Source: Erythrobacter aureus (lineage in GTDB: Bacteria; Pseudomonadota; Alphaproteobacteria; Sphingomonadales; Sphingomonadaceae). From it: a stretch of DNA of 64,000 bases. The notes under the pieces are model-generated. The model did not search any database and was not told where the DNA came from. It saw only the letters and a list, made by a program, of their open reading frames with translations. The stretch spans positions 248,001 through 312,000 of the forward strand of contig NZ_CP031358.1 in the NCBI RefSeq assembly GCF_003355455.1, read 5' to 3'. A program made the translations under genes and the position numbers. This document shows, one piece after another, positions 7,774-15,082 of the stretch. Numbering within the stretch: position 1 is the first letter of the stretch; every line of letters begins with the position of its first letter.

Positions 7774-9234
7774 GTGTTGTATGGTGTGACGGATGAGCAG
7801 GTCAGTTCGCTCCTGCAGAACTGGAAGGTCGGCGTTGTCGGCCTGAGGCCTGATTTCACGTTAGAATTCGTGAACGCCGAAGCTGAGCGCATCGACGGGA
7901 GGGTTGCCGAGGAGCTTATCGGCCGCAGTGTTTGGGAAGTACTTCCGAATGTTGTTGGGACCGAAGTGGAAGAATTGATCCGTCTCGCGATGGAAACACG
8001 CAAGGGTGGTACTGCTCCGCTGTATAGAACGTCACGCCCAGGTCGAACGATATTTCTGGAAATCAGAGTTCAGCCGTGGGGGAAGGGTGTTGCTCTGTTT
8101 ATTCTGGATGTGACGAATTGGGTCCAGCTGGAATCCGAGAAGGAGCGGCTCGAGGAGAAGTATATGCTTGCCTCGCGCGCGTCGCCGGACATCCAGTATG
8201 AGTGGAATATCAAGGATAACATTTGGGATTCGCAAGGAGGGCATGAATCCCTGTATCCGGGCATTGTGACGCCTACAGAGATTGGCGAGTTCACAGCTAG
8301 GATACATCCTGACGATCGGGAGCGGATGAACACGTTGTTTCGTCAGACGCTTCTATCTGGAAAGGCTCACTGGGCATTCGAGTATCGGGTAAACCGGAAC
8401 GGTGTGTGGGCAAATGTCGAGGACCGGGCCTTTATCGTCTATGATGAGGAAGGGATGCCAGTGCGGGCGGTTGGCGTGATGAAAGACGTCAGCGAGACCG
8501 CAGCCCGTCAGATGGAAATCACGCGGCTTCAGAGTGAACTGATACATGTATCGCGTGTCAGTGCGATGGGAACGATGGCGTCTGTTCTGGCGCATGAGTT
8601 GAACCAGCCATTGGCTGCGATCGGCTCGTATCTGGCGGGAGCGGAACGACTCCTGGAAGAGGCGGATGAAATAGACCGTGAGCTGCTTCTACAGGCGGTG
8701 AGGGAGGCTCATGCCGGCTCAAGCCGCGCTGGGAAGATCATCCAGCGCCTTAGGTCGATGACGATGAAGGCGGAGCATAAGCGTGACTGGACGAACATTT
8801 CCAAGGCGGTCGACAATGCAGTGTCGCTCGCGTTGATCGGCCGCACGGAACTCAGGGATACGCTGTCGATCGACATCTCGCCGAAGCTCCAGGTGCAGGC
8901 AGATGAGATCCAGATCGAGCAAGTCTTGCTGAACCTTATCAGGAATGCACTCGAGGCTAACGAAGAAGCTGGTCGCAGCGGTGTGAAAATTTCGGCTCGC
9001 GAGCTGTCGGTTGATATGATCGGCATCTCGATTGCAGATGTTGGCAATGGCATTCCGGCGGACCTGCAGCCGAAGCTTTTCGACTTCTTCGTCTCAACGA
9101 AGGATGACGGCATGGGAATTGGCTTGCCGATTTCCCGGACGATCGTCGAAGCCCATGGCGGAAAGATCAGCATCGAGGACCGCGAGCCGTATGGCGCGGT
9201 GTTCAGATTGATGTTGCCGATAAACGGCCACTGA
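7774..9234 (+). CDS. orphan PAS sensor histidine kinase
   Basis: A 486-aa FixL/DctB-like kinase without membrane segments, so probably cytoplasmic. Two PAS-like domains (about 10-115 and 135-245) precede the H-box AHELNQPLAA with phosphorylated His274, then the N-box (LLNLIRNALEA, 386-395), G1 (ADVGNGIPAD, 421-430) and G2 (GMGIGL, 446-451). GTG start with GGAGGAG eleven bases upstream. It is one of few plus-strand genes and has no response regulator in the window, so its partner is elsewhere. Ligand of the PAS domains is unknown. Confidence 0.9.
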   Translation: MLYGVTDEQVSSLLQNWKVGVVGLRPDFTLEFVNAEAERIDGRVAEELIGRSVWEVLPNVVGTEVEELIRLAMETRKGGTAPLYRTSRPGRTIFLEIRVQPWGKGVALFILDVTNWVQLESEKERLEEKYMLASRASPDIQYEWNIKDNIWDSQGGHESLYPGIVTPTEIGEFTARIHPDDRERMNTLFRQTLLSGKAHWAFEYRVNRNGVWANVEDRAFIVYDEEGMPVRAVGVMKDVSETAARQMEITRLQSELIHVSRVSAMGTMASVLAHELNQPLAAIGSYLAGAERLLEEADEIDRELLLQAVREAHAGSSRAGKIIQRLRSMTMKAEHKRDWTNISKAVDNAVSLALIGRTELRDTLSIDISPKLQVQADEIQIEQVLLNLIRNALEANEEAGRSGVKISARELSVDMIGISIADVGNGIPADLQPKLFDFFVSTKDDGMGIGLPISRTIVEAHGGKISIEDREPYGAVFRLMLPINGH

Positions 9235-9271
9235 GGCCGGCTTTCAAACTTCAGATGTGAAACCGCGTTCG

Positions 9272-9287
9272 CCGCGCTTTTGCGCGG
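9272..9287 (+). terminator. terminator after histidine kinase
   Basis: CCGCGC / GCGCGG with a TTTT loop followed by TGTTTGATT, 38 nt past the kinase stop codon. A plausible rho-independent terminator. Confidence 0.65.
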
Positions 9288-9391
9288 TGTTTGATTGTGC
9301 GCGTCTGTGGATGGGACAGGCGTGAAGGTTGACGGATATGGGAATTCACAACATGAGATATGGTGTTAAGTATGGCTGCTAACTCATTGCG

Positions 9392-9419
9392 ATTTAACAT
9401 AATCTTCCTTATCAATCTA
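9392..9419 (-). other. dif-like XerC/XerD recombination site
   Basis: Read on the minus strand the 28 bp are TAGATTGATAA (XerC-side arm), GGAAGA (central six) and TTATGTTAAAT (XerD-side arm). The XerD arm is identical to that of E. coli dif; the XerC arm keeps the inner ATAA but differs outside it, as these arms often do. Spacing 11-6-11 is exact. The location in a gene-less region where KOPS-like octamers converge supports a dimer-resolution role. Not tested; a chance match to a 12-bp run is the alternative. Confidence 0.65.
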
Positions 9420-9576
9420 GGATTTCGCAACGCGTTGATTTTGCGAAGGATTTGTCGCCGCGGCCGCCGCGCGCGCCTGATAAGCCCCTGTTTTGCGGGG
9501 ATTTGCGGTTTCCAAAGGAGACAGTTCAGCAATTTCGAAATGAGACTCTCTGGTGTCTCGATTGCTGATGAAAAAA

Positions 9577-9598
9577 GGCCCGCTCAATCGAGCGGGCC
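9577..9598. terminator. bidirectional hairpin terminator
   Basis: A 9-bp stem (GGCCCGCTC / GAGCGGGCC) with an AATC loop, flanked by AAAAAA on the left and TCTT on the right, giving a good T-run on the minus strand and a weak one on the plus strand. It lies in the gene-less region; no gene is assigned to it with confidence. Confidence 0.65.
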
Positions 9599-10056
9599 TC
9601 TTCTGGACAGTGTCCGTCGACTCGGTGATCGATCGTCACGGACACTGCGAGCCTATCGAAGATCGAGGCGAGCGCAAGCGTTCCTGTTGCGGTGGAGATT
9701 GGTATTGTGCCGGGAGTTTGAGTTCTCAGGTGAGTTCCGCCACCTTTAGGAAGGCTCCCTGGACATGCGTAGCGAAGGCCCCGGCACAAAGTCGATGAAG
9801 GCGTGAGGCTCGATGGAGTCCGTAATTCGAAGGATTGCAGCCGGACAATTGATGAAGTGAATTCTCGGGAAGTACACCAGTGGCCCGGCTGCAAACTCAG
9901 TATAGGGGATGACGGCGCCGGATGGCGCGCGATCAGGATATTTTTTGAATTTTGAGGATGAGGTTAGAAATGGAGGGGGTCGGCTCCCTTACAAGCGACC
10001 GCCCTCCACCGGACTCTCCATCCTGAAGGCCGCACTGAAGAAATTGCGGCATGCTG

Positions 10057-10506
10057 TCAATGGGTTGTCTCAAGGGCGAAATGCTCGTCGAGCAGCTGGA
10101 TAATCGGATTGGCCCTGATCGTCGTAAGCATCGGTATGGATCTGCCGAGGAACTTCCGCTTTGCGAGGTCGAGGTCGCCGGATTCCACGGCAGATTGTAT
10201 CTCGCCGAGAGTCTTGAGGCCGCAGTTCTTCATGATCGCGCGGGAGGCAACAGGAAGCTCGAAGCATGTGTCGATTTCCCATTCCCGCGGATACGGGAAG
10301 CCCTTGCGGAAGGATTCGATCGCGTAGCGCTTGTCGGCGTTGACTATGATCTGGGAGATCCGCCCAGTGGAGAGCCCTGCCCTCTGGGCAGCGTATTCGC
10401 GGCCGTGCATCGCGGCATCGATGTAAATGTCGCGATGCTCTTGGGAAATGCTGACAGGCTCCCCTGCCCGCAGCACGGCTATGTGGATTTTCTCGCGCTG
10501 GTTCAT
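10057..10506 (-). CDS. putative DNA-binding protein with HTH and HhH-like ends
   Basis: A 149-aa protein. Residues 35-60 (AAQRAGLSTGRISQI region) look like a sigma-region-4/Xre style helix-turn-helix. Residues 85-105 (LPVASRAIMKNCGLKTLGEI) resemble the helix-hairpin-helix of the RNA polymerase alpha C-terminal domain. Together these suggest a small regulator or sigma-like protein; this is inference from pattern only. The ATG at 10506 overlaps the preceding stop by one base (TGATG); it is the last gene of the 12600-10057 operon. Confidence 0.7.
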   Translation of the reverse strand: MNQREKIHIAVLRAGEPVSISQEHRDIYIDAAMHGREYAAQRAGLSTGRISQIIVNADKRYAIESFRKGFPYPREWEIDTCFELPVASRAIMKNCGLKTLGEIQSAVESGDLDLAKRKFLGRSIPMLTTIRANPIIQLLDEHFALETTH

Positions 10507-10628
10507 CACGGGTGGTTCGATGCGAGCATGTACCAAAGGCCGGAGACGACGATGGCCATCGCGGCAACGTGGCCGAGGAGCAGACCGATTGTATCGCGGT
10601 TGCGTTTGAGGGAGCGAAGGATTGGCAT
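10506..10628 (-). CDS. 40-aa membrane protein
   Basis: A short gene: ATG at 10628, stop at 10506-10508, 40 codons. GAGGA lies eight bases before the ATG and overlaps the end of the upstream gene; the downstream gene starts inside its stop. The product has a basic N-terminus and one hydrophobic segment at about residues 14-35, so it is a likely single-pass membrane peptide. Function unknown. Confidence 0.65.
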   Translation of the reverse strand: MPILRSLKRNRDTIGLLLGHVAAMAIVVSGLWYMLASNHP

Positions 10629-10638
10629 GTGTCAGTCC

Positions 10639-11208
10639 TCAGAAGCCACGGGTGAAATCGGCGCCGAGCACGTATGGCTTGCCGGTGTCGGGGTCTTCCT
10701 TGACCGTGCAGTATGCCTCGTAGCGTATCGGCGCACCGTAGGTGTTGTCGGCATCGAAGCTGACATTGATGCGAGTGCCCTGCTTCTGTTCGGCAGAGAG
10801 CGAGCGATATGCATTGAGCCTTGCGCGCTTATCTGCTTCGCGATTGTCCTCGAGCATCTTGCCCAGGCTTTTGGAAGCCTCACCCTCCGTGGGCTGGGAA
10901 AGCGTGCCAGGGAGCGCCGAAAGCACTGCGCAGACATCGCTTGGCCAACCGATGGCTGGGCATAGCTCCTTCTGGTATGCGAAGCTGACTGGCCCGACTT
11001 CAGCGGGTTCGCTCTCGTCCCGGTATCGAGAGATCGTGCTGGGCGTATCGATGGCGTATTCCATCCAGTCGCGACAGGCCTTCTCTGCCTCGGTTCGCAC
11101 GGGCAGAGTGTAGACGTAGATGCCGCAGAGGGCGAAAAGAACGCAGGCGAGGAGCGCTCCAATGCGCTCACCGGTCCAAGTTTTTCTGAGTGGTACGAAC
11201 TTGGACAT
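10639..11208 (-). CDS. membrane-anchored hypothetical protein
   Basis: A 189-aa protein with a cytoplasmic basic start, one membrane segment at about 16-36 and a soluble domain with four cysteines, probably outside the cytoplasm. Starts in a TGATG overlap with the upstream gene, preceded by AGGA. No family recognised. Part of the 12600-10057 operon. Confidence 0.75.
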   Translation of the reverse strand: MSKFVPLRKTWTGERIGALLACVLFALCGIYVYTLPVRTEAEKACRDWMEYAIDTPSTISRYRDESEPAEVGPVSFAYQKELCPAIGWPSDVCAVLSALPGTLSQPTEGEASKSLGKMLEDNREADKRARLNAYRSLSAEQKQGTRINVSFDADNTYGAPIRYEAYCTVKEDPDTGKPYVLGADFTRGF

Positions 11209-11738
11209 CAGGAATCCTGCTCGGCTGTGTCGCGGATGATTTCGCGGAATTGCAGGGGTGTGCCCGGCATGTCGCGATATTCAGGGTCGCCCTCGTCGCA
11301 GAAGATTTCGAACACGGTGCGTTCGGGGGAATCGACCGAGGTAGGTGGAACTGCCTCCCAAGGCGCGTCCTTGCTCGATGCAGTGCGCGTTACGCCGCTA
11401 TCGAACTGCTTCATGCGGCTGGTGATGCGGTAACGCCGCTCGTCGCAGTCGAGGTTGAGAAACGAGAGCGCGATCGAGGGCTCATATTCGGGAACTGTTT
11501 TATCGGGCGCGATGGTAGCGACCCAGAGACCAGCTGGCGTTTTCTCGCCGACATTGGCGGCGATGAACTGGCCTCCGCCGCCGAAGACTACCCAGTCTTC
11601 TTCGGGTTGCTGATAGAGAGCAACGAATCTGGGCGCGACAAACATGATGAACATCGCAGCGGGGATGAGGATGGCCGCGGAGATAATGAGCATAAGCCTG
11701 CGGCTGGGCTTTTTGGTCGGAATGGAAAGCTTGCTCAT
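11208..11738 (-). CDS. membrane-anchored protein, paralogue of 11960-12478
   Basis: A 176-aa protein with a membrane anchor at about residues 15-38 and an outer soluble domain. It aligns along most of its length with the protein at 11960-12478: shared landmarks are VFG, AANVGE/AANLGE, GLW, the EP-led strand, a DC pair near residue 97 and YRI/YRV. It is therefore a tandem duplicate within one operon. AAGGAACCCAC precedes the ATG. No known family. Confidence 0.75.
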   Translation of the reverse strand: MSKLSIPTKKPSRRLMLIISAAILIPAAMFIMFVAPRFVALYQQPEEDWVVFGGGGQFIAANVGEKTPAGLWVATIAPDKTVPEYEPSIALSFLNLDCDERRYRITSRMKQFDSGVTRTASSKDAPWEAVPPTSVDSPERTVFEIFCDEGDPEYRDMPGTPLQFREIIRDTAEQDS

Positions 11739-11798
11739 GTGGGTTCCTTGAGGAGCGTCTGGGAAGGTTTAATGGCGGCTTTGGATCGGCTGAAGCGG

Positions 11799-11963
11799 TT
11801 AGTAACCAGCTAGTGTGAGGCAGCTGACGAGGAGGAGGAATGCGCCGCTGAGCACAATGGCGAGGCAGACGGCGATGATGAGGCATAGGACGCCGAGCGT
11901 GATGAGAATCTGTCCGGCTCCGACGTCTTCTAATTCAGGCGGAGCTGCAATTTCGTTTGTCAT
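11799..11963 (-). CDS. 54-aa membrane protein
   Basis: A short gene, ATG at 11963 and TAA at 11799-11801. AAAGGAACCCGC precedes the start, nearly identical to the leader of the gene at 11738. ATGA overlap with the upstream gene stop. The product has an acidic N-terminal segment and one or two hydrophobic helices (about residues 19-52), so it is membrane-embedded. Function unknown. Confidence 0.7.
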   Translation of the reverse strand: MTNEIAAPPELEDVGAGQILITLGVLCLIIAVCLAIVLSGAFLLLVSCLTLAGY

Positions 11964-12478
11964 GCGGGTTCCTTTAGGAGCGTCTGGCGAAGGTCGAAGG
12001 GCGTGCCGTTGATCGGCTGGCGCGCGGTGTCATCTGGATGGCAAGCGACCTGGTAGATCGGATGTTCGATGGTGTCGGCGGAGGCTGGTGGGACCGGCTT
12101 CCAGGCGGGAGGAGCGTCAGGCTGGTCAACTGTTTGACCGCCATCGTCCGAATGCGTGACCGACGAGTTGACGCGGTAGCGCATGGCTTCGCAGTCGACC
12201 TCGGTCAACATGAGGATAACCGCAGGTTCGAAGGGCCGGAGGGCTCGACTGTTCGAGACCGCGGCGATCCAGAGGCCATCGGGCGATTGTTCGCCGAGAT
12301 TGGCGGCCAGGGTGAAGCTGTGCTTCTGCCCGAAGACGCTCCATCCCTCCTCTCGCTGAAGGGAAGAGAGGACGAGGAAGACTGTGCCGGCGGCGGCCAG
12401 GAGCGAGGCCAGCGTGATCGCCAGCCAGTATCGCAGGTAGAATGGCTGCCGGGTGGCATCTGGTGTGGTTTCGGTCAT
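11960..12478 (-). CDS. membrane-anchored protein, paralogue of 11208-11738
   Basis: A 172-aa protein with one membrane anchor (about residues 15-37) and an extracytoplasmic domain. It is a diverged copy of the protein encoded by 11208-11738 (see there). It begins nine bases after the small gene at 12487-12600 and ends in an ATGA overlap with the 54-aa gene. The start lacks a strong ribosome site (GAAGACCCGC), so coupling to the upstream gene is likely. Confidence 0.75.
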   Translation of the reverse strand: MTETTPDATRQPFYLRYWLAITLASLLAAAGTVFLVLSSLQREEGWSVFGQKHSFTLAANLGEQSPDGLWIAAVSNSRALRPFEPAVILMLTEVDCEAMRYRVNSSVTHSDDGGQTVDQPDAPPAWKPVPPASADTIEHPIYQVACHPDDTARQPINGTPFDLRQTLLKEPA

Positions 12479-12486
12479 GCGGGTCT

Positions 12487-12600
12487 TCAGTAGAGGCCGG
12501 CTGCGTAAGCGACGGTCAGGATGATCGAGATGCCGAAAGAGACCCAGCCTGCGCGGATGAGCGCGCTGGGTTTTTCATCGCGGCCGTTGCTGCGTTTCAT
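12487..12600 (-). CDS. 37-aa membrane protein
   Basis: A short gene heading the operon: ATG at 12600 preceded by AAAGGGCACTCC, stop just before the next gene. The product has a charged N-terminus (about 16 residues) and one hydrophobic helix. A TATAAT -10 box sits 20 bp upstream. Unknown function. Confidence 0.65.
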   Translation of the reverse strand: MKRSNGRDEKPSALIRAGWVSFGISIILTVAYAAGLY

Positions 12601-12619
12601 GGAGTGCCCTTTCGGGAGC

Positions 12620-12625
12620 ATTATA
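12620..12625 (-). promoter_or_regulatory. -10 element of the 12600-10057 operon
   Basis: TATAAT on the minus strand inside CATCCTCTATAATG. A good -35 hexamer is not visible at the right spacing. The same CATCC(TC)TATAATG context recurs at 19699 and 22785, and in weaker form at 27186, always before a minus-strand gene. Confidence 0.5.
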
Positions 12626-12641
12626 GAGGATGTGCTGGGGT

Positions 12642-12663
12642 GGAGGGCGCATAGTCGCCCTCC
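12642..12663 (-). terminator. hairpin after the tRNA gene
   Basis: A perfect 8-bp stem (GGAGGGCG / CGCCCTCC) with a 6-nt loop lies 51 nt downstream of tRNA-Leu on the minus strand. No T-run follows. It may limit read-through into the operon or help tRNA 3' processing. Confidence 0.5.
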
Positions 12664-12714
12664 CCGGTCCCCTGCAGCGGATGCTGCGGAGTGAGGCGCC
12701 TGAAAGGAAGGTGT

Positions 12715-12801
12715 TGGTGCCCAGAAGAGGATTCGAACCTCCACGCCCTTGCGAGCGCCGCCACCTGAAGACGGTGCGTCTACCAGTTCCGCCATCTGGG
12801 C
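12715..12801 (-). tRNA. tRNA-Leu (CAG)
   Basis: An 87-nt class II tRNA read on the minus strand. The acceptor stem GCCCAGA / TCTGGGC pairs perfectly and CCA is encoded. The anticodon arm CCGTC-TTCAGGT-GGCGG gives anticodon CAG, which reads CTG, the main leucine codon in GC-rich genomes. GGTTCGAATCC marks the T arm, and a long variable arm is present as expected for tRNA-Leu. No other tRNA gene was seen. Confidence 0.93.
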
Positions 12802-12891
12802 ACGGGAGCAAGGGAGATCTTGAAGGCTGCCTTGCAAGGTAGGAGCGCGCCGATAGCTGCGCGATCTGGATCTTGTCAACGATTCCTGGCG

Positions 12892-13086
12892 TCAGTCGGA
12901 ATCTTCGAGCTGCCATTCCCCGCAGGTTGCGCAGTGAGCGTCACCGATGCCTTGGTTGAAAGTGACATTCTCGTCATCACCGCAGTGGATGCACTCGATA
13001 GGTTCGAGATTGCATCCTGCTGCGAGCACCGTGTGAACGGTGATTTTTGGCGAAGGGGGAGCGGCAGCGAGGGGCATAGATTTCAT
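12892..13086 (-). CDS. small zinc-ribbon-like protein
   Basis: A 64-aa acidic protein with two CxxC pairs (ECIHC and HCATC), the mark of a zinc ribbon. The start is uncertain: ATG 13086 directly follows a hairpin whose 3' arm carries GGAAAAGG; a GTG at 13104 and an ATG at 13077 are alternatives, the last having AAAGG at better spacing. Function unknown; such proteins often bind nucleic acid or a partner protein. Confidence 0.6.
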   Translation of the reverse strand: MKSMPLAAAPPSPKITVHTVLAAGCNLEPIECIHCGDDENVTFNQGIGDAHCATCGEWQLEDSD

Positions 13087-13088
13087 AC

Positions 13089-13111
13089 CTTTTCCGAATT
13101 TCACGGAAAAG
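13089..13111 (-). promoter_or_regulatory. perfect hairpin over the ribosome-binding region
   Basis: CTTTTCCG / CGGAAAAG, perfect 8-bp arms with a 7-nt loop, ends two bases before ATG 13086. The arm nearest the start contains the GGAAAAG Shine-Dalgarno-like sequence, so the hairpin could hide the ribosome site, or the palindrome could be an operator. Confidence 0.45.
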
Positions 13112-13169
13112 TGCCCTACCCCTCCCCTAGCCTTCCGCGATGCTTGGCTCGCGGAAGGCGTTGAGAATA

Positions 13170-13712
13170 TCAGATAAGGTGTGTGCCGCGATTGAGCGCG
13201 GCAGACACGTCGGGATCGACGACGCAGACGAGATTGCGCAATCCGCCGCGGTTGGCGTGATTGGTGGCGTAGCCTTCGTAGAGGCGCGAGACGAAGCCTG
13301 CCTTTTCGAGATCGCCGAGGACGCGGGAGAAGTTGTCGGCGCCGGCGGCACAGACGCGCTCTTCGACGGCGGCATCGATGACCTTCTGGGCTTCGAACAT
13401 GTCGTCGGGCAGCTCGTCGGCGAGTTCTTCGCGCACCCGCTCGATGAGCTTCTTGCGACGCTGCGAGCGGCCGGAGATCCGCGAGAGGCGCTTGCCGACC
13501 CAGTGACGCAGGGCAAGGTGCTGACCCTCATCTTCGATGAAGGGGCCTACCCTGGTGGAGCCTGTAGCCTGTTCGACGAGGAGATTGAGAACGGCGAAGG
13601 CGTAGCGCGGCCGATCGGATACGTCGGAGAGACGATCGAGGATGGAGCCGACATTGAGTGCTGCTTGGCCCATGGCGCTCAGTACCCTTTTGAATCCTGC
13701 TTTGTTCTGCAT
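13170..13712 (-). CDS. hypothetical protein with winged-helix-like C-terminus
   Basis: A 180-aa soluble protein rich in charged residues. The C-terminal part (about 127-175: FSRVLGDLEKAGFVSRLYEG, then small and basic residues) resembles the recognition helix and wing of a winged-helix domain, so DNA binding is possible. No family is recognised. The ATG at 13712 has a poor ribosome site. It is preceded by 670 bp without a gene. Confidence 0.65.
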   Translation of the reverse strand: MQNKAGFKRVLSAMGQAALNVGSILDRLSDVSDRPRYAFAVLNLLVEQATGSTRVGPFIEDEGQHLALRHWVGKRLSRISGRSQRRKKLIERVREELADELPDDMFEAQKVIDAAVEERVCAAGADNFSRVLGDLEKAGFVSRLYEGYATNHANRGGLRNLVCVVDPDVSAALNRGTHLI

Positions 13713-14380
13713 TTCGTTTTGGCAGAATCTGGGGATTTTTCAAGGCCTGAAGGGCGAAAAGTGTAGTGATTCCCGAAAGATGCAGGAGTGGACTGGCAAT
13801 TACGACAGTTTGCCCTGCGCCTGCGGCGCCGCCTGGACGTTCCGCAGCTGTTCCGCGCCACCGATAAGGTATTGGAATTGAGTCATTTCCCGGCTGCGGC
13901 GAAGAGAACTGGCCATAACGACAGTTTGCCCGCGCCCTGCGCCGCCGCAAAACGCAACCGTAGCGTGTCTCGCTGCCGTTATCGGGGCTGAAAACTAGCT
14001 AAAAGCGAGTTGGGAGTGGAGATGCGAGCTCCACGTTTACCGATAACGAGACGCCTGCAGCAGGCCTTGTAGCGCCCTGCCCTGCTCCTGGAACGTCGGT
14101 TCTGGGATAGGCAGAGGCAGCCTTGTCTTCCCCCCAATCTGTCTGCCGGGGGAATGCAGCCTGAGCAGACGCGAGAATGAGCCGGGATCGTGATGCAGGA
14201 TCGTCGCCGTAAAGGCGCAAGATCGAGGCCTGGTGCCCCCTTAAAATGGCATCTGGGGCGCAACGGTGGCGGCAAATGGGCTTTTCCGCGGCCGCAGGCC
14301 GTGGGCAAACTGTCACAAGTGACAGCAGCCCATTTGGGCTCTGCCTGCAGGCTCAGCGCGGGGCGTCGATGGGATTTCGC
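13713..14380. other. gene-less region with repeated GACAGTTTGCCC
   Basis: About 670 bp with no convincing gene. It holds two direct copies of GACAGTTTGCCC (13804-13815 and 13920-13931) and an inverted copy GGGCAAACTGTC (14303-14314) that runs into the palindrome TGTCACAAGTGACA (14311-14324). A second inverted repeat, CGTTATCGG (13977-13985) and CCGATAACG (14040-14048), lies between. These look like binding sites for a dedicated protein, but the region could also be a decayed element. Confidence 0.5.
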
Positions 14381-14653
14381 TTATCGGCGCGCAGCGCTGA
14401 AAACGACGAGTTTGGAGCCGTCGGCGATCGCATTGTGATCCAGCCAGTGGCACAGCTCGGGATGCTGCTCGCGCTGCTCTTCGGAAAGGTTAGCGCCGAT
14501 GAAGAGGTCCTCGCGCTTGGACTTCTCCGCTTTCTGATAGATTTTGCCGCGCAGGATGCGGCCGTCTTTCTTGACGGTCATGGTGTAGCCCAGCTCCTTG
14601 AGCTCGGCCTGGGCTTCCTCGACGGTGTTCATCATCTTGCGGATGAAGGTCAT
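14381..14653 (-). CDS. hypothetical protein
   Basis: A 90-aa soluble protein, Lys/Glu-rich at residues 10-50, no recognised domain. ATG 14653 follows GGAGATGAAAG, a good ribosome site. It stands alone between two spacers (148 bp upstream, 668 bp downstream). Confidence 0.7.
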   Translation of the reverse strand: MTFIRKMMNTVEEAQAELKELGYTMTVKKDGRILRGKIYQKAEKSKREDLFIGANLSEEQREQHPELCHWLDHNAIADGSKLVVFSAARR

Positions 14654-14801
14654 CTTTCATCTCCTTTCCAAGTTCACGCCGGAAAGGCCCCTTCCCTGTC
14701 CTGCCGGCGGCATCGTCGCCGGACTGCCGCTCATGGCCGCGACTGCCGCACTGCAAGCTGCAAGCACGGGAGATGGATTTTCGGTTGCAGGGACCGGGTG
14801 G

Positions 14802-15080
14802 TCAGTTCGACCATCCCTCCCCCAGCTTCTTCGCACATGTCGACCCGACATAGTCGACTTCGACCAGGTTTCCGTCGAGTTCGTAGTCGAAGGCCGTCTT
14901 GGACGGCGTCATCCGATCCCATTCGCTCACAGGGATAGCCTCGTACTCATCGAGGAAATAGCGAACCTCGCACTTCCCGCCCTCGGACTTCAGGCTGCGG
15001 GCGCACATAACGCAGTGCGGGCCGGAGCCCTTGGTCCGGAAATCGGGATCAAGCCACTTGGTCTCGTATTCTGCGGCCAC
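14802..15080 (-). CDS. hypothetical protein with cysteine pair
   Basis: A 92-aa acidic protein with CVMC at about residues 23-26 and two further cysteines, so metal binding is possible. It starts with GTG two bases after the stop of the gene at 15083-15403, suggesting coupled translation. No family recognised. Confidence 0.65.
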   Translation of the reverse strand: MAAEYETKWLDPDFRTKGSGPHCVMCARSLKSEGGKCEVRYFLDEYEAIPVSEWDRMTPSKTAFDYELDGNLVEVDYVGSTCAKKLGEGWSN

Positions 15081-15082
15081 TA

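Larger units (their letters stand above)
9300..10050. other. gene-less terminus-like region
   Basis: About 750 bp without a convincing gene on either strand: open frames exist but lack ribosome sites and family features. It holds a dif-like site (9392-9419), a bidirectional terminator (9577-9598), an inverted repeat with 10-bp arms (CAGTGTCCGT at 9608-9617, ACGGACACTG at 9638-9647) and an imperfect stem at 9972-10007. The polarity of GGGNAGGG octamers reverses across it (last plus-strand copy at 8080, first minus-strand copy at 10375). I infer a replication/segregation terminus. Confidence 0.6.

Noticed and set aside
9360..9894. Open frames on both strands in the gene-less terminus region.
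   Set aside because: No ribosome sites, unnatural residue composition, and they run across a strong terminator hairpin and the dif-like site.
13977..14048. CGTTATCGG / CCGATAACG considered as transposon ends.
   Set aside because: Only about 60 bp lie between them, with no transposase and no target duplication.
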